Source: Saccharothrix sp. ST-888 (lineage in GTDB: Bacteria; Actinomycetota; Actinomycetes; Streptomycetales; Streptomycetaceae). Taken from it: a stretch of DNA of 64,000 nt. Positions 35,286 to 45,200 of the stretch are shown one piece after another. Each line of letters opens with the position of its first letter. Positions within the stretch are counted from its first letter, which is position 1. The translations under genes were made by a program, and so were the position numbers. The stretch is taken from assembly GCF_000955975.1 (NCBI RefSeq), contig NZ_JYJF01000019.1, positions 11,573 through 75,572 on the forward strand, given 5' to 3'. The notes beneath the pieces are model-generated. The model was not told where the DNA came from and did no database searches. It was given only the letters and a program-made list of their open reading frames with translations.

Positions 35286-36052
35286 GCCGAAGCCTTCGCA
35301 GCCGATCGGCCGTCGGGCTCGATCAGTTCGGCGAGGTCGGCGACCACGATGTCCGCGCCGTGCTCGCGCAGCGCCTGGGCCTGGCCGACCCGGTCCACGC
35401 CGACCACCGTGCCGAAGCCGCCGGCCCGCCCGGAGGCCACCCCGGCGAGGGCGTCCTCGAAGACGGCGGCGTGCTCCGGCGGGGTCTCGAGCGCACGGGC
35501 GGCGGCCAGGTAGGTGTCGGGCGCGGGTTTGCCCGGCAGGTTCTCGCGCTTGGCGACCACCCCGTCGATCACCACGTCGAACAGCCCGTCGATGCCCGCG
35601 GCCCGCAGCACGTCCCGGCAGTTGGCGCTGGAGGAGACCACCGCGCGCGGCAGGCCGAGCACCCGCAGCCGGTGCAGGTACTCCACCGAGCCCGGGTACG
35701 GCTGGACGCCCTGCTCCTGGATCATGCGCAGCACGGTGACGTTCTTGGCGGTGCTCAGCCCCTGGACGGTCCTGCTGCCCGGCGGATCGGCCGGGGTGCC
35801 CTCGGGCAGGCGGATGCCCCGGGAGGCGAGGAAGGCCCGGGTGCCGTCCTGCCGGGGGCGCCCGTCGACGTACGCGTCGTAGTCCTCGACGGCGTCGAAC
35901 GGGACGAACTCCTCGCCGCTGCGGTCGGCCTCGGCTCTCAGGAAGGAGTCGAACATGTCCTTCCAGGCCGCCGCGTGCACCTTCGCGGTCTGCGTCAGCA
36001 CTCCGTCGAGGTCGAAGAGGAATGCTCGGATGTGGTCCGGAAGTCCCAACAT
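35282..36052 (-). CDS. beta-phosphoglucomutase-type HAD phosphatase
   Basis: 256 residues. HAD motif I FDLDGVLT (about residues 12-19) has the nucleophile and acid Asp; motif II is VVSSSANC; motif III and IV are KPAPDTY and VFEDALAGV. The cap between motifs I and II carries DYDAYVDGRPRQDG, characteristic of the beta-PGM group fused or adjacent to GH65 enzymes. It converts beta-glucose-1-phosphate to glucose-6-phosphate. The first gene of a two-gene operon with GH65. Confidence 0.88.
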   Translation of the reverse strand: MLGLPDHIRAFLFDLDGVLTQTAKVHAAAWKDMFDSFLRAEADRSGEEFVPFDAVEDYDAYVDGRPRQDGTRAFLASRGIRLPEGTPADPPGSRTVQGLSTAKNVTVLRMIQEQGVQPYPGSVEYLHRLRVLGLPRAVVSSSANCRDVLRAAGIDGLFDVVIDGVVAKRENLPGKPAPDTYLAAARALETPPEHAAVFEDALAGVASGRAGGFGTVVGVDRVGQAQALREHGADIVVADLAELIEPDGRSAAKASA

Positions 36053-36157
36053 ACCTGCCAGTGTGGCCCGTACGGCACGCGAAGCCGCCCATTTGCGGTA
36101 CGCCTGGCGCGTCGCGAACGGGCGGCTCCCAGGCTCTGCGGCCGAGGGCTGCCGAAC

Positions 36158-36943
36158 CTACATCGGCTTGGCCTTGATCACTGCGAAGAGGGCGCCCTGC
36201 GGGTCGGCGAGCACCGACATCCGGCCCGCCACCATGTCGAACGGCGGGACCAGTACCGTGCCGCCGCGCTTGACCAGCGCGTCCACCACGCTGTCCGCGT
36301 CGTCCACGGCGAAGTACGTCAGCCAGTGCGCGGGCGTGCCGGGCGGGTCGTTGGCGAGGCTGGAGACGCCGCCGACCCCGCGGCCGCCGACGTTGAACAC
36401 GTGGTAGTCGCCGGCTTCCGGCATGCCCATCGGCGCGATCTCGGCCCCGAAGACGGCCCGGTAGAAGGCGGCCGCCGCGTCGAAGTCTGCGGTGTGCAGC
36501 TCGTTCCAGGTGAGCGCGCCGTGCTCGTTGACCACGTGCGCGCCGAAGAAGTCCACCGGCTGCCAGACTCCGAACACCGCACCGCTCGGGTCCGCCGCCA
36601 CCAGCATCCGGCCGACCGTGCCGACGTCCATCACCGGCATCATCACGGTGCCGCCGTTGGCCGTGATGGCGGCCTGGGTGGCGTCCGCGTCGGCCGTGGC
36701 GATGTAGGTGGTCCAGACGGTCGGCGGCGTCGGCTGCCCCTCGGGCGCCATCGCCGCCATGATTCCCGCCACCGGCTTCCCGTTCAGCGTGCACATCGCG
36801 TAGCCGCCGAACTCGGCCGGGCCGACCTCACCCTGCCAGCCGAACAGGTCCCGGTACACGTCCAGCGCGGCCTGCTGGTCCGGCACCATCAGGTCCACCC
36901 AGCACGGAGTGCCGGGTGGGTACGCTTCGGTCACTTCAGGCAT
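36158..36943 (-). CDS. two-domain VOC (glyoxalase/bleomycin resistance) protein
   Basis: 261 residues with two tandem VOC half-modules: GTPCWVDLMVPDQQAALDVY and, from about residue 133, LTWNELHTADFDAAAAFYRA. Each is followed by YxxF(G)W-type and AVFGVWQP/GALFAVIKA strands. Such 27-kDa proteins are often annotated as hydroxylase-type or antibiotic-binding; the metal ligands are not conserved enough to name a reaction. The start ATG 36943 gives the family's usual MPEVTEAYPPGTPCWVDL. Confidence 0.82.
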   Translation of the reverse strand: MPEVTEAYPPGTPCWVDLMVPDQQAALDVYRDLFGWQGEVGPAEFGGYAMCTLNGKPVAGIMAAMAPEGQPTPPTVWTTYIATADADATQAAITANGGTVMMPVMDVGTVGRMLVAADPSGAVFGVWQPVDFFGAHVVNEHGALTWNELHTADFDAAAAFYRAVFGAEIAPMGMPEAGDYHVFNVGGRGVGGVSSLANDPPGTPAHWLTYFAVDDADSVVDALVKRGGTVLVPPFDMVAGRMSVLADPQGALFAVIKAKPM

Positions 36944-37054
36944 CTCGTCTCCCTCGCGGTGACCCCCGCCGCCCACCTTGACCGCAGCCGCCCGATCCTG
37001 CCACCGGAGCGTGCGGCGGCCGCCCGGCGGCGGACCGGCCCGCGCGCCCACGGC

Positions 37055-37768
37055 TCAGTTGCGGGCGTCGAGTTCGCGGCGCAGGAGTTCGCGGTAGGAG
37101 GCCCGGTAGGCGCGGGCGGCGATCTGGTTGCCGGCCGCGAGGTAGGCGGCGACGAGGGTTTCGTGGGCGCTCTCGCGCAGGCCGTCGGCGTGCACGGCGA
37201 CCAGCGCGGCGTCCACCGCGGCGCCCGCCCAGCCGGCCTCGGCGAGGCGGGCGGAGAGGGTTTCCAGGGTGTGCAGGCGCTGTTGGCGCCAGCGCTCCTG
37301 GTGGGGGGCGAGCCAGTGCTCCTCCCAGTCGGGGAGCAGGTCGGCCCCGAAGTCGCAGGCGGCGGCCCGGCCGAGGTCCTCGGCGGGCATCGGCAGGGCG
37401 AGGTTGAGGATGCGGGCGGCGACGGCCCGCCGGTCGGCCAGGTCGACGCTGACGTGCGGGGCGAGCCGGAGGCGTTCCAAGGTCCCCTGGAGCAGGTGGG
37501 CGCGGTCGCCGGGGAGCCGGTGCAGGGCGGTGCGCAGCGCGGCCCCGGCCCTGGCCTGGTCGAGGGCGGGCCACAGCACGGCGGCGGCCCTGGCGCGGGT
37601 GAGCCCGCCCGGTTCGACGGCGAGCAGGGCGAGCAGGCGGCGGGCCGCGATGGTGGGCTGGACCTCGCGCCCGTCCAGGCGGAGGGCGAAGCCGCCGAGC
37701 AGTTCGAGGTCGACCGCCGGCGGCGGCGGTGCGGGCGGCGGTACGACCACCGGCAGCACTCTGGCCAT
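37055..37768 (-). CDS. small SARP-family regulator (wHTH plus BTAD)
   Basis: 237 residues. After a Pro-rich start, LELLGGFALRLDGREVQPTI and AARRLLALLAVEPGGLTRAR form the OmpR-like winged helix, and the rest is a bacterial transcriptional activation domain (DFGADLLPDWEEHWLAPHQE onward). SARPs activate biosynthetic clusters in streptomycetes. I chose ATG 37768 with GGGAGG upstream. It is divergent from the haloperoxidase-to-ligase gene set, so it is the obvious candidate activator. Confidence 0.82.
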   Translation of the reverse strand: MARVLPVVVPPPAPPPPAVDLELLGGFALRLDGREVQPTIAARRLLALLAVEPGGLTRARAAAVLWPALDQARAGAALRTALHRLPGDRAHLLQGTLERLRLAPHVSVDLADRRAVAARILNLALPMPAEDLGRAAACDFGADLLPDWEEHWLAPHQERWRQQRLHTLETLSARLAEAGWAGAAVDAALVAVHADGLRESAHETLVAAYLAAGNQIAARAYRASYRELLRRELDARN

Positions 37769-38074
37769 GGCAAGACCTCCCCCTGATCCTTCACCGGATG
37801 CACACGCTAGTGAGAGCGGCGGGACGGCGGCGGGACCCATCGAGTCCTCTGATACCTGCCATGGAAGAAAGCGATCGCTCCTTGTCCCCGGCCTTCCCGG
37901 CTGACCAGCAAAAATACCGTCCGGTCTGATTGTTTGACAGGACGGAGACAAGACCGGGGCAGCACCGTGCAATACCCGCGCAACGCTCCTGACACGCGCC
38001 GCAACCTACGGTCCCGGATGCCGGCCGCGTCCCTGGCCGCCGCTCCCGAGCCCCAGCGTCGTGAGAAGGACCCC
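37769..38074. promoter_or_regulatory. divergent promoter region of the cluster
   Basis: 306 bp between the SARP gene and the haloperoxidase gene. It contains the palindrome GCGATCGC (37871-37878) and an inverted repeat CCGTCC/GGACGG around TTTGACA (about 37917-37947), a candidate regulator site. I looked for a cobalamin riboswitch here and saw none of its conserved boxes. Confidence 0.4.
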
Positions 38075-39580
38075 ATGACCCCGCCCTCCGTACCCGCCCG
38101 CCCGCTGTCCCGCCGGACCGCGCTCGCCGCCGCCTTCGGCGCGGCCGGTGCGCTCGCACTGGCCGGCACCCCGTCCGCCTGGGCCGCCGAGACCCGTACC
38201 GGCCGCCGCGCCGCCGGTACGGCCGACGCCGACCCGAGCGTGGTCGTCCGCTGGAACCAGGCCACCATGGACGCGATCCTGGCCAAGTACCGCGCGACCG
38301 GCGCCGTGTTCGGCCCGGCCACCGTCAACGCCCGCTCGCTGGCCGTGGTGCACAACTGCGTCTACGACGCCTGGGCCTGCTACGACCGCGTCGCCGTCGG
38401 CACCCGCTTCGGCGGGAGCCTGCGCCGCCCCCGCTCCGAGCGGACCCTGGCCAACAAGAACGAGGCGATCAGCTACGCCGCCCACAAGGCGCTCTGCGAC
38501 CTCTACCCCGACCAGACCCCCGCCGCCGACTCCATGCTGCGCAGCCTCGGCTACGACCCGGCGCGCACCGGCGGCCCGTCCACCAGCCCGGCCGAGATCG
38601 GCCGCCGCACCGCGCAGGCGGTGCTGGACTTCCGCCACCAGGACGGCGCCAACCAGCTGAACGCGTACGCCGACACCACCGGCTACCAGCCGGTCAACCA
38701 GCCGCAGGACATCACCGCGTTCGCCCCCGGCCTGATCGCCTCCCCCGCGCACTGGACCCCGCTGATCGTCAAGGGCGCCACCCAGCACTTCCTGACCCCG
38801 CAGTTCGCCACCGTGGTGCCGTTCGCGCTGGAGCGCCCGGACCAGTTCACGGTGCCCGCGCCGCCCGCCTACCCGTCCTCCCGACTGGCCGACGCGGTCG
38901 CCGAACTCGTCGAGATCAGCGCCGACCTGACCGACGAGCACAAGGCCATCGCCGAGTTCTGGCTGGACGCGGACGTCACCCCGCCCGGCGCCCAGCAGGC
39001 CTGGGGCCGGTTCGTCTCCGCCCGCGACGGCTACACCGTGGACGAGGACGCCAAGCTGTTCTTCGGCCTCAACATGGCCGAGACCGACGCCGCCATCGGC
39101 TCCTGGGCGGTCAAGCGCCAGTACGACTTCGCCCGCCCGAGCACCCTGATCCCCTACGAGCTGCGCGGACAGCAGATCCGGTCCTGGGGCGGCCCCGGCA
39201 AGGGCACCGTGGCCATGGACGGCGTCAACTGGCGTGCGTACGTGCCGGTTCCGGCCTTCCCGGCCACCGTCTCCGGGCACAGCACCTTCTCCGGCGCGGC
39301 GGCCGAGTTCCTGCGCCGCTTCACCGGCTCGGACGACTTCGGCGACTCGTACCTGTTCAAGGCGGGCACCTCGACCATCGAGCCGGGACTCACCCCCGCC
39401 ACCGACATCACCCTGACCTGGCCGACCTTCACCGAGGCCGCCGCCCAGGCCGGCATCTCCCGCCTCTACGGCGGCATGCACTGGAGCTTCGACAACGAGC
39501 CCGGGCTCACGATGGGCCACCAGATCGGCCGCGTGGTGCACTGCAAGGCCGAGCGCTACTTCCACGGCCACTCCAACTGA
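38075..39580 (+). CDS. vanadium haloperoxidase/PAP2-superfamily enzyme, Tat-exported
   Basis: 501 residues. A twin-Arg signal (SRRTALAAAFGAAGALALAG) directs export. The C-terminal half carries the three vanadate/phosphate-binding motifs of the VHPO/PAP2 fold: KRQYDFARP (about 347-355), VSGHSTFSGA (about 398-407) and SRLYGGMHWSFDN (about 462-474). Bacterial members are either haloperoxidases or phosphatases; the sequence alone does not decide. The start ATG 38075 has GAAGGA upstream. It is first in the plus-strand cluster, 25 bp before the HPP gene. Confidence 0.82.
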   Translation: MTPPSVPARPLSRRTALAAAFGAAGALALAGTPSAWAAETRTGRRAAGTADADPSVVVRWNQATMDAILAKYRATGAVFGPATVNARSLAVVHNCVYDAWACYDRVAVGTRFGGSLRRPRSERTLANKNEAISYAAHKALCDLYPDQTPAADSMLRSLGYDPARTGGPSTSPAEIGRRTAQAVLDFRHQDGANQLNAYADTTGYQPVNQPQDITAFAPGLIASPAHWTPLIVKGATQHFLTPQFATVVPFALERPDQFTVPAPPAYPSSRLADAVAELVEISADLTDEHKAIAEFWLDADVTPPGAQQAWGRFVSARDGYTVDEDAKLFFGLNMAETDAAIGSWAVKRQYDFARPSTLIPYELRGQQIRSWGGPGKGTVAMDGVNWRAYVPVPAFPATVSGHSTFSGAAAEFLRRFTGSDDFGDSYLFKAGTSTIEPGLTPATDITLTWPTFTEAAAQAGISRLYGGMHWSFDNEPGLTMGHQIGRVVHCKAERYFHGHSN

Positions 39581-39605
39581 TCTTCCACCGAGAGGAGTTG
39601 ACGCC

Positions 39606-40133
39606 ATGAGCAACTCGACCACCACCCGCCCGGCCGCACCGGGCGCCGCCGCCAAGCCGACCGCGCCGCCGATGCCCGGCGCTCGGGCCCTGGTCCTCGG
39701 GACCGTCACCACCACCGTCGCACTGCTGGTCCTGGTCGCCCTCGGGAAGGCCGCCGGCCAGGTCCTGCTGGTCGCGCCGCTGGCCGCCACCGCGATGATC
39801 GTCTGCGCCAGCCCGGCGCTGCCCCCGGCCCAGCCGCGCTCGGTCCTGCTCGGGCAGCTCGGCTCGGCCGCCCTCGGCCTGCTGGCCGGCGCGCTGATCG
39901 GGCACTCGCTCTGGTCCGCGGCCGTCGCCGCCGGGCTGTCGGTCGGGCTGATGGCACTGCTGCGGGCCGTCCACGCCCCGGCGGCGGCCACCGCCGCACT
40001 GGTGGTCCTTCAACACCCGGCCCCGGTCCGCTTCCTGGTGCTGCTGGCCGTCGGCAGCGTGCTGCTGATCCTGCTCGGACTGCTGGCCTCGCGGGCCGGC
40101 GCGATCGGCAAGTACCCGACGTACTGGTGGTGA
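39606..40133 (+). CDS. HPP-family membrane protein
   Basis: 175 residues with four to five hydrophobic helices. The family's region reads LLVAPLAATAMIVCASPALP and, later, LLRAVHAPAAATAALVVL, where many homologues have HPP. A GAGAGGAG ribosome site precedes the ATG. Members are poorly characterised; a chloroplast relative transports nitrite. In this setting it could move a cluster substrate or product, which is inference. Confidence 0.75.
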   Translation: MSNSTTTRPAAPGAAAKPTAPPMPGARALVLGTVTTTVALLVLVALGKAAGQVLLVAPLAATAMIVCASPALPPAQPRSVLLGQLGSAALGLLAGALIGHSLWSAAVAAGLSVGLMALLRAVHAPAAATAALVVLQHPAPVRFLVLLAVGSVLLILLGLLASRAGAIGKYPTYWW

Positions 40134-40263
40134 TTGCGGCCTTCGGCCGCCCGTCGCCCGCCCACCCGCGGGCATCCCTCATCAGCGCACAGGAACCGGC
40201 GCTCGGCGACCGGCACCACGGCAGCCGGCGCACCGGCACCATCGCACAGGAATCGGAGTACCC

Positions 40264-41133
40264 ATGGACCGTGACAAGTACCTGGTCAGCACCGACTGGG
40301 TCCGGGCGCACGCCGCCGACCGGGGCGTGGTCCTGATCGAGATCACCGACGGCGGCGAGAACCCCGCCGGGCGGATACCCGGGGCGGTCAGCCTCGACTG
40401 GACCAGGGACCTGCAGGACCCGGTCCGCCGCGACCTGCTCGCTCCCGAGGACTTCGCCGCCCTGCTCGGCCGGCACGGCATCGCCGAGGACGACACCCTG
40501 GTCTTCTACAGCGGCAACTGCAACTGGTGGGCCACCGCCGGGTACTGGCAGTTCCGGCTGTACGGGCACCGCGAACTGCGGGTGCTCGACGGCGGCCGCG
40601 GCCGCTGGGAGGCACAGGGCGGCGACCTCACCTTCGAGATGCCGGCCAGGCCCGCCACCGACTACCCGGTCCGGCAGCCGGACGAGTCCATCCGGGCCCG
40701 GCGCGACCGGGTGATCGCCGGCATCGGCGGCACCAACCTGGTCGACGCCCGCTCGCTGGAGGAGTACCTCGGCGAGAGCACCTCGCCGCCCGGCGTCCCC
40801 GAGGACCTCGGGGTCCGGCCCGGCCACGCGCTGTCGGCCCAGCACATCCCGTGGAACCTCACCGTCCGCCCGGACGGCACCTTCCGCACCGACGAGGAGC
40901 TGAACGCCGTCTACGGCCAGCTCGACCCCGAGGCGCCGACGGTCGTCTACTGCCGGATCGGCTGGCGCTCGGCGCACAGCTGGTTCGTCCTGCACGAGCT
41001 GCTCGGGCTGGGGGACGTCCGCAACTACGACGGCGCCTGGCGGGAGTTCGGCTCGATGGTCGGCGCCCCCGTGGTGCTCGGCCCGCTGCCCTGGGGGACG
41101 GTACGGACCGGCGGGGTGGCGCTCGATGCCTGA
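40264..41133 (+). CDS. rhodanese-type thiosulfate/mercaptopyruvate sulfurtransferase
   Basis: 289 residues with two rhodanese modules. The N-terminal one is inactive-looking (YSGNCNWWATAGYW), and the C-terminal one has the active loop CRIGWRS with Cys about 230, close to the CRIGERS loop of actinobacterial CysA-type enzymes. It transfers sulfane sulfur to cyanide or thiol acceptors. It overlaps the cupin gene by 8 bp and so is translationally coupled to it. Confidence 0.88.
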   Translation: MDRDKYLVSTDWVRAHAADRGVVLIEITDGGENPAGRIPGAVSLDWTRDLQDPVRRDLLAPEDFAALLGRHGIAEDDTLVFYSGNCNWWATAGYWQFRLYGHRELRVLDGGRGRWEAQGGDLTFEMPARPATDYPVRQPDESIRARRDRVIAGIGGTNLVDARSLEEYLGESTSPPGVPEDLGVRPGHALSAQHIPWNLTVRPDGTFRTDEELNAVYGQLDPEAPTVVYCRIGWRSAHSWFVLHELLGLGDVRNYDGAWREFGSMVGAPVVLGPLPWGTVRTGGVALDA

Positions 41134-41551
41134 CGTGACCATCCTGCGGGACGTGCTGCGCAACGGCTTCGAGCAGGACGGCCTGCCCTGGGTCCCGTGG
41201 ACCGAACCGGGCCGGGCGGGCGTGGAGTTCGTGGTGCTGTGGGGTCCCGACGAGGGCAGCGGCGAGGACTCCGCCGCGCTGCTGCTGCGGTTCCCGCCCG
41301 GCGCGCACGGGGACTTCCACGAGCACCTCGGGCACGAGCTGATGCTGGTGCTCGACGGGGTCCTCGACCACAGCGACGGCCGGCGCTTCCACCGCGGCGA
41401 CCTGGTCATCGAGGAGCCGGGCACCCGGCACCAGATGTCCAGTGCCGAGGGCTGCACGGTGCTCGCCGTCCGCGCCCGCCCGGCCGCCAACCGGCAGCCG
41501 GAACCGGGCGAGATCACCACCGGCGTGGGCGCGGCACTCCCCGCTGCGTGA
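41126..41551 (+). CDS. single-domain cupin
   Basis: 141 residues. Cupin motif 1 is GAHGDFHEHLGHELMLVLDG, with metal-ligand His and Glu; motif 2 is EEPGTRHQMSS. It resembles ChrR-type anti-sigma cupins or small dioxygenase-like proteins. It starts inside the sulfurtransferase stop region (8-bp overlap), pointing to a joint role with that enzyme, perhaps thiol or sulfide handling. Confidence 0.8.
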   Translation: MPDVTILRDVLRNGFEQDGLPWVPWTEPGRAGVEFVVLWGPDEGSGEDSAALLLRFPPGAHGDFHEHLGHELMLVLDGVLDHSDGRRFHRGDLVIEEPGTRHQMSSAEGCTVLAVRARPAANRQPEPGEITTGVGAALPAA

Positions 41552-41593
41552 CCCGCGCGCGGACGGCGACCGCACAACCGCCCCGGCGGTCTG

Positions 41594-41674
41594 TTCCCAG
41601 GGACGCGGGGACCGCGCGACCAGCCGTGCATCCTCACGGAGTACCGATCGCGCAGCTCCCCGCGCCCCTGGGAA
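41594..41674. repeat. dispersed inverted repeat inside the cluster
   Basis: Arms 41594-41619 and 41648-41674 form a long imperfect hairpin of the same family as 9790-9901. It separates the sulfurtransferase/cupin pair from the mutase genes and may divide the cluster into two transcription units or attenuate read-through. Confidence 0.75.
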
Positions 41675-41731
41675 ACCCGTCCGCCGCGCGCGTCCGCAAG
41701 ACACCTGACCAGCTTGTTTCGAGGAGTAGTC

Positions 41732-42247
41732 ATGGCCCAGTCGGCCGCACCGCAACTGCTGCGTCCCGTACCGCAGGCCGCCCCGGCCGACGGCCGCCGG
41801 GTCCTGCTCACCACCGGATCCTCCGACGCCCACACCTGGAACCTGGTGCACCTGCAGCTCTTCCTGGAGGAGCACGGCCACTCGGTGCTCAACCTCGGCC
41901 CCTGTGTGCCCGAGGAACTCCTCGTGGACACCGCCAGGTTGACCATGCCGGACCTGGTGGTGTTCAGCTCGGTGAACGGGCACGGGCACCTGGACGGGCT
42001 GCGCGCCGTCCGGGCGCTGCGCGCGGAGGCCGACACCCGGGGCATCCCGATGGTCGCCGGCGGTCTGCTCGGCATCTCGCCGGAGGGCGCCGAGCAGCGC
42101 CGCGCCGAACTGCTGGAGGCGGGCTTCGACGGCGTCCACCCCGACGGCACCGGGCCCGAGGTGCTGCTGGAGCGGCTGGCGGAGCTCATCCCGCTCGCCG
42201 CCCTCGACCCCGCCGGCCCGGCCCGTACCGAACGGGTCGCGGCATGA
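41732..42247 (+). CDS. cobalamin-binding small subunit, glutamate mutase (GlmS/MutS) type
   Basis: 171 residues. The B12-binding fold reads RRVLLTTGSSDAHTWNLVHL, with the Co-ligating His34 in a DxHxxN version of the usual DxHxxG, then NLGPCVPEELLVD, VVFSSVNGHGHLDG and PMVAGGLLG. This matches the S subunit of methylaspartate (glutamate) mutase, which holds adenosylcobalamin for carbon-skeleton rearrangement. The start ATG 41732 has GAGGAG upstream. Its stop overlaps the next gene by 4 bp, so large and small subunits are made together. Confidence 0.88.
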   Translation: MAQSAAPQLLRPVPQAAPADGRRVLLTTGSSDAHTWNLVHLQLFLEEHGHSVLNLGPCVPEELLVDTARLTMPDLVVFSSVNGHGHLDGLRAVRALRAEADTRGIPMVAGGLLGISPEGAEQRRAELLEAGFDGVHPDGTGPEVLLERLAELIPLAALDPAGPARTERVAA

Positions 42248-45200
42248 CCCGCTCGATCCCCGCCCCAAGACGCCCGGGACCGCCCGACCTGGGCGCCTAC
42301 GTCCGGGCCGCCGCCGAGGCGGGTGAACTGGTGGTGCAGCCCCGGATGGGCATGGCCCGCCCGGAGGAGATGGCCGCCGGGGTCACCGCCGTCGCCCGGC
42401 TGCCCGAACGCACCGTCGCCACCGTCACGTTGGACAGCTACACCCGGGTCGGCGACCACGCCGCCGCCACCGCGGCCGTGCGCGCGGGCCGGCCGCTGAA
42501 CGGCTTCCCGCTGGTCGCCCACGGCCCCCGGGTCGGCGCCCGGGTGGCCGGTGCGGCCGGTCCCGCCACACCCGTACAGGTCCGGCACGGCTCCGCCGAC
42601 CCGATCGCCATCTTCCGCACCATGACCGCCGCCGGGCTGTACACCAGCGAGGGCGGCCCGGTCTCGTACTGCCTGCCGTACGGGCGCACCCCGCTCGCCG
42701 AGTCCGTCGCCGCCTGGCGGGACGGCACCCGGCTGCTCGCCGAAGAGAGCCGGGCCGCCGGGACCGGCGCCCACCTGGAGTCCTTCGGCGGCTGCCTGCT
42801 CGGGCAGCTCTGCCCGCCTTCGCTGCTGGTCGCGGTGTCCGTCCTGGAGTGCCTGTTCTTCGTCCAGAACGGCATCACCAGCGTCTCGCTCAGCTACGCC
42901 CAGCAGACCCACGCCGGGCAGGACGCCGAGGCGCTCACCGCCCTGCGCCGGCTCGCCGACGAACTGCTGCCGCCCGACGTGGACCGCCATCTGGTGCTCT
43001 ACACCTACATGGGCGTCTTCCCCAGGACCGCGCCCGGTGCCCGCCTGCTGCTCGCCCGTAGCGCCGAACTCGCCGTCCGGGGCGGCGCCGAGCGGCTGAT
43101 CGTCAAGACCGAGACCGAGGCGCACCGCATCCCGACCGTCGAGGAGAACCTGACGGCGCTGCGCAACGCCGCCGAACAGGCCCGCCGCACCCGGCTTGAG
43201 CCGGCCGGCCCCCCGGTCGACGGCGGCGAGGTGCTGGCCGAGGCCCGGGCCCTGGTCACCGCCGTGCTCTCGCTCTCCGACAACGTCGGCACCGCCCTGC
43301 TGCGGGCCTTCCGGCGCGGCCTGCTGGACGTCCCGTACTGCCTGCACCCCGACAACCGGGGCGCCGCGCGGGGCGTGATCGCCGAGGACGGCCGGCTCCG
43401 CTGGGCCGACCTCGGCGCGATGCCGCTGCTCTCCGCCGGACGCCGGACCACCCCGGTCACCTCCGACCGGCTCTCGCTGATGCTCCGCCGGGTCGCCGAG
43501 CAGCACGACGCGGCGGCCCGGCAGGCCGCGCCGGAAGGCCGCCATGAGCCGGGAGCCCAGCCGGAGCCGGGAGCACGGCCGGAGCCCGCCGCCGGAGCCG
43601 GGAACGGCACCGGGTCAGAGCAGCGGCCGGCCCCGCTGCGGGTCGCCCTGATCGGTGTCGGCCCGCGCGGCCTGTCGGTGCTGGAACGGCTCGCCGCCCG
43701 CTGCCTGGAGCAGCCGCTCGCCCGCCCGGTGGAGATCCACGCCATCGACCCGTACCAGGCGGGTGCGGGACGGATCTGGCGGCAGTCGCAGTCCCCGCAC
43801 TTCCTGATGAACACCCCGGCCCGCGAGGTCACCATGTTCTCCGGCCCCGGCGACGACGGACCCGCCCGGCCCGGCGCAGGACCGACCCTCGCCGAGTGGT
43901 GGGCCGCGGCCGACCCCGAGAACGCCGACCCCGACGGCTACGCGCCCCGGGTGGTCTACGGCCGCTACCTGAGCCACGTCTTCGACCGCATCGTGGCCGC
44001 CCTGCCCGTCGGACTGACCGTCCAGCGGGTCCCCGCCCGGGTGCTCAGCGCCGACCGGATCCCCGACGAGGACGGCGGCACCAGGGCCCACCGGCTGCGC
44101 CTGGACCGGGGGGACGTGCTCACCGTGGACCGGGTGGTGCTCGCCACCGGCCACCCCTCCAACGACCTGGACGGCCCGCAGCGCGACCGGGCCGCCTTCG
44201 CCGCCGGCAGCGCCACCGTCCGCTACATCAACGGCGACTCCGCCGGCGAGATGCCGCTGAAGGACATTCCGCCGGGCGCCAGCGTCGGCATCCTCGGCAT
44301 GGGCCTGACCTTCTACGACATCCTGGTCGAGCTGACCCAGGGGCGCGGCGGCCGCTTCGCACCGGACGGCCCCGACGGCCTGCGCTACCTGCCCAGCGGA
44401 CGCGAACCCCGGATCTTCCCGGCCTCGCGCAGCGGGGTTCCGCTGCTGGCCCGGGGCGTCAACCAGAAGCCGCCGCTGCACCGCTACCGGGCCCGGCTGT
44501 TCACCCCCGAGCGGATGGGCGCGGTCCGGGCCAGGGGCGGGGTGGACTTCCACGCCGCGGTACTGCCCTGGCTGATGGCCGAGGTGAACCTGGTCCTGCT
44601 GGCCACCCGGATCCGTACCGCGGCCGGGGACGCGGTGATCGGCGAGGCGGCGGTCGGAGCGGCGGCGGCCGCCGACTTCACCGAGCGGGCCACGGCCGCG
44701 CTGGCCGATGCCGACACGCCCCTGCTGGAGCCGCTCTCCCGGCTGGCCGCCGAGTACGGGGTGGACCCGACGGTGCTGGCCGACTTCGACACCCTGGCCC
44801 GCCCGTTCCGGGGCAAGCGGTTCTGCACCGCCGCGGAGTTCCGCACCGCGCTGACCGACTGGCTGCGGGCCGACCTGGCCGACGCCCGGCTGGGCAACGC
44901 GGACGGGCCGCTGAAGGCCGCCTGCGACGTACTGCGCGACGTCCGGCAGACGATCAGATCGGTGGTCGACTTCGGCGGGCTCACCCCCGAGTCCCAGCGC
45001 CGCTTCCTGACCGAGTTCAACCCGCTGGCCGCGCTGATCTCCACCGGCCCGCCCGCCGTGCGCTCGGAGCAGTTCCTCGCCCTGCTCGACGCCGGGATCC
45101 TCGAACCCGTGGGCCCGCAGGCGGTGTTCCGCAGCGACGGCACCGCCGGACGGTTCACCGTGGAGTCCCTCCAGGTGGACAGCTCCCGGGTCGGCCTGGA

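Noticed and set aside
32880..35513. 877-residue plus-strand frame
   Set aside because: Antisense to the GH65 gene, whose protein shows clear family motifs.
41197..42243. upstream extension of the mutase fusion
   Set aside because: The frame is open but overlaps the cupin and B12-subunit genes in another frame; the family start is the ATG at 42244.
37769..42243. cobalamin riboswitch for the mutase genes
   Set aside because: Looked in both large gaps (37769-38074, 41552-41731); no conserved B12-box-like sequence seen.
39706..43545. 1279-residue minus-strand frame
   Set aside because: Antisense to the HPP, sulfurtransferase, cupin and mutase genes; no recognisable domain.
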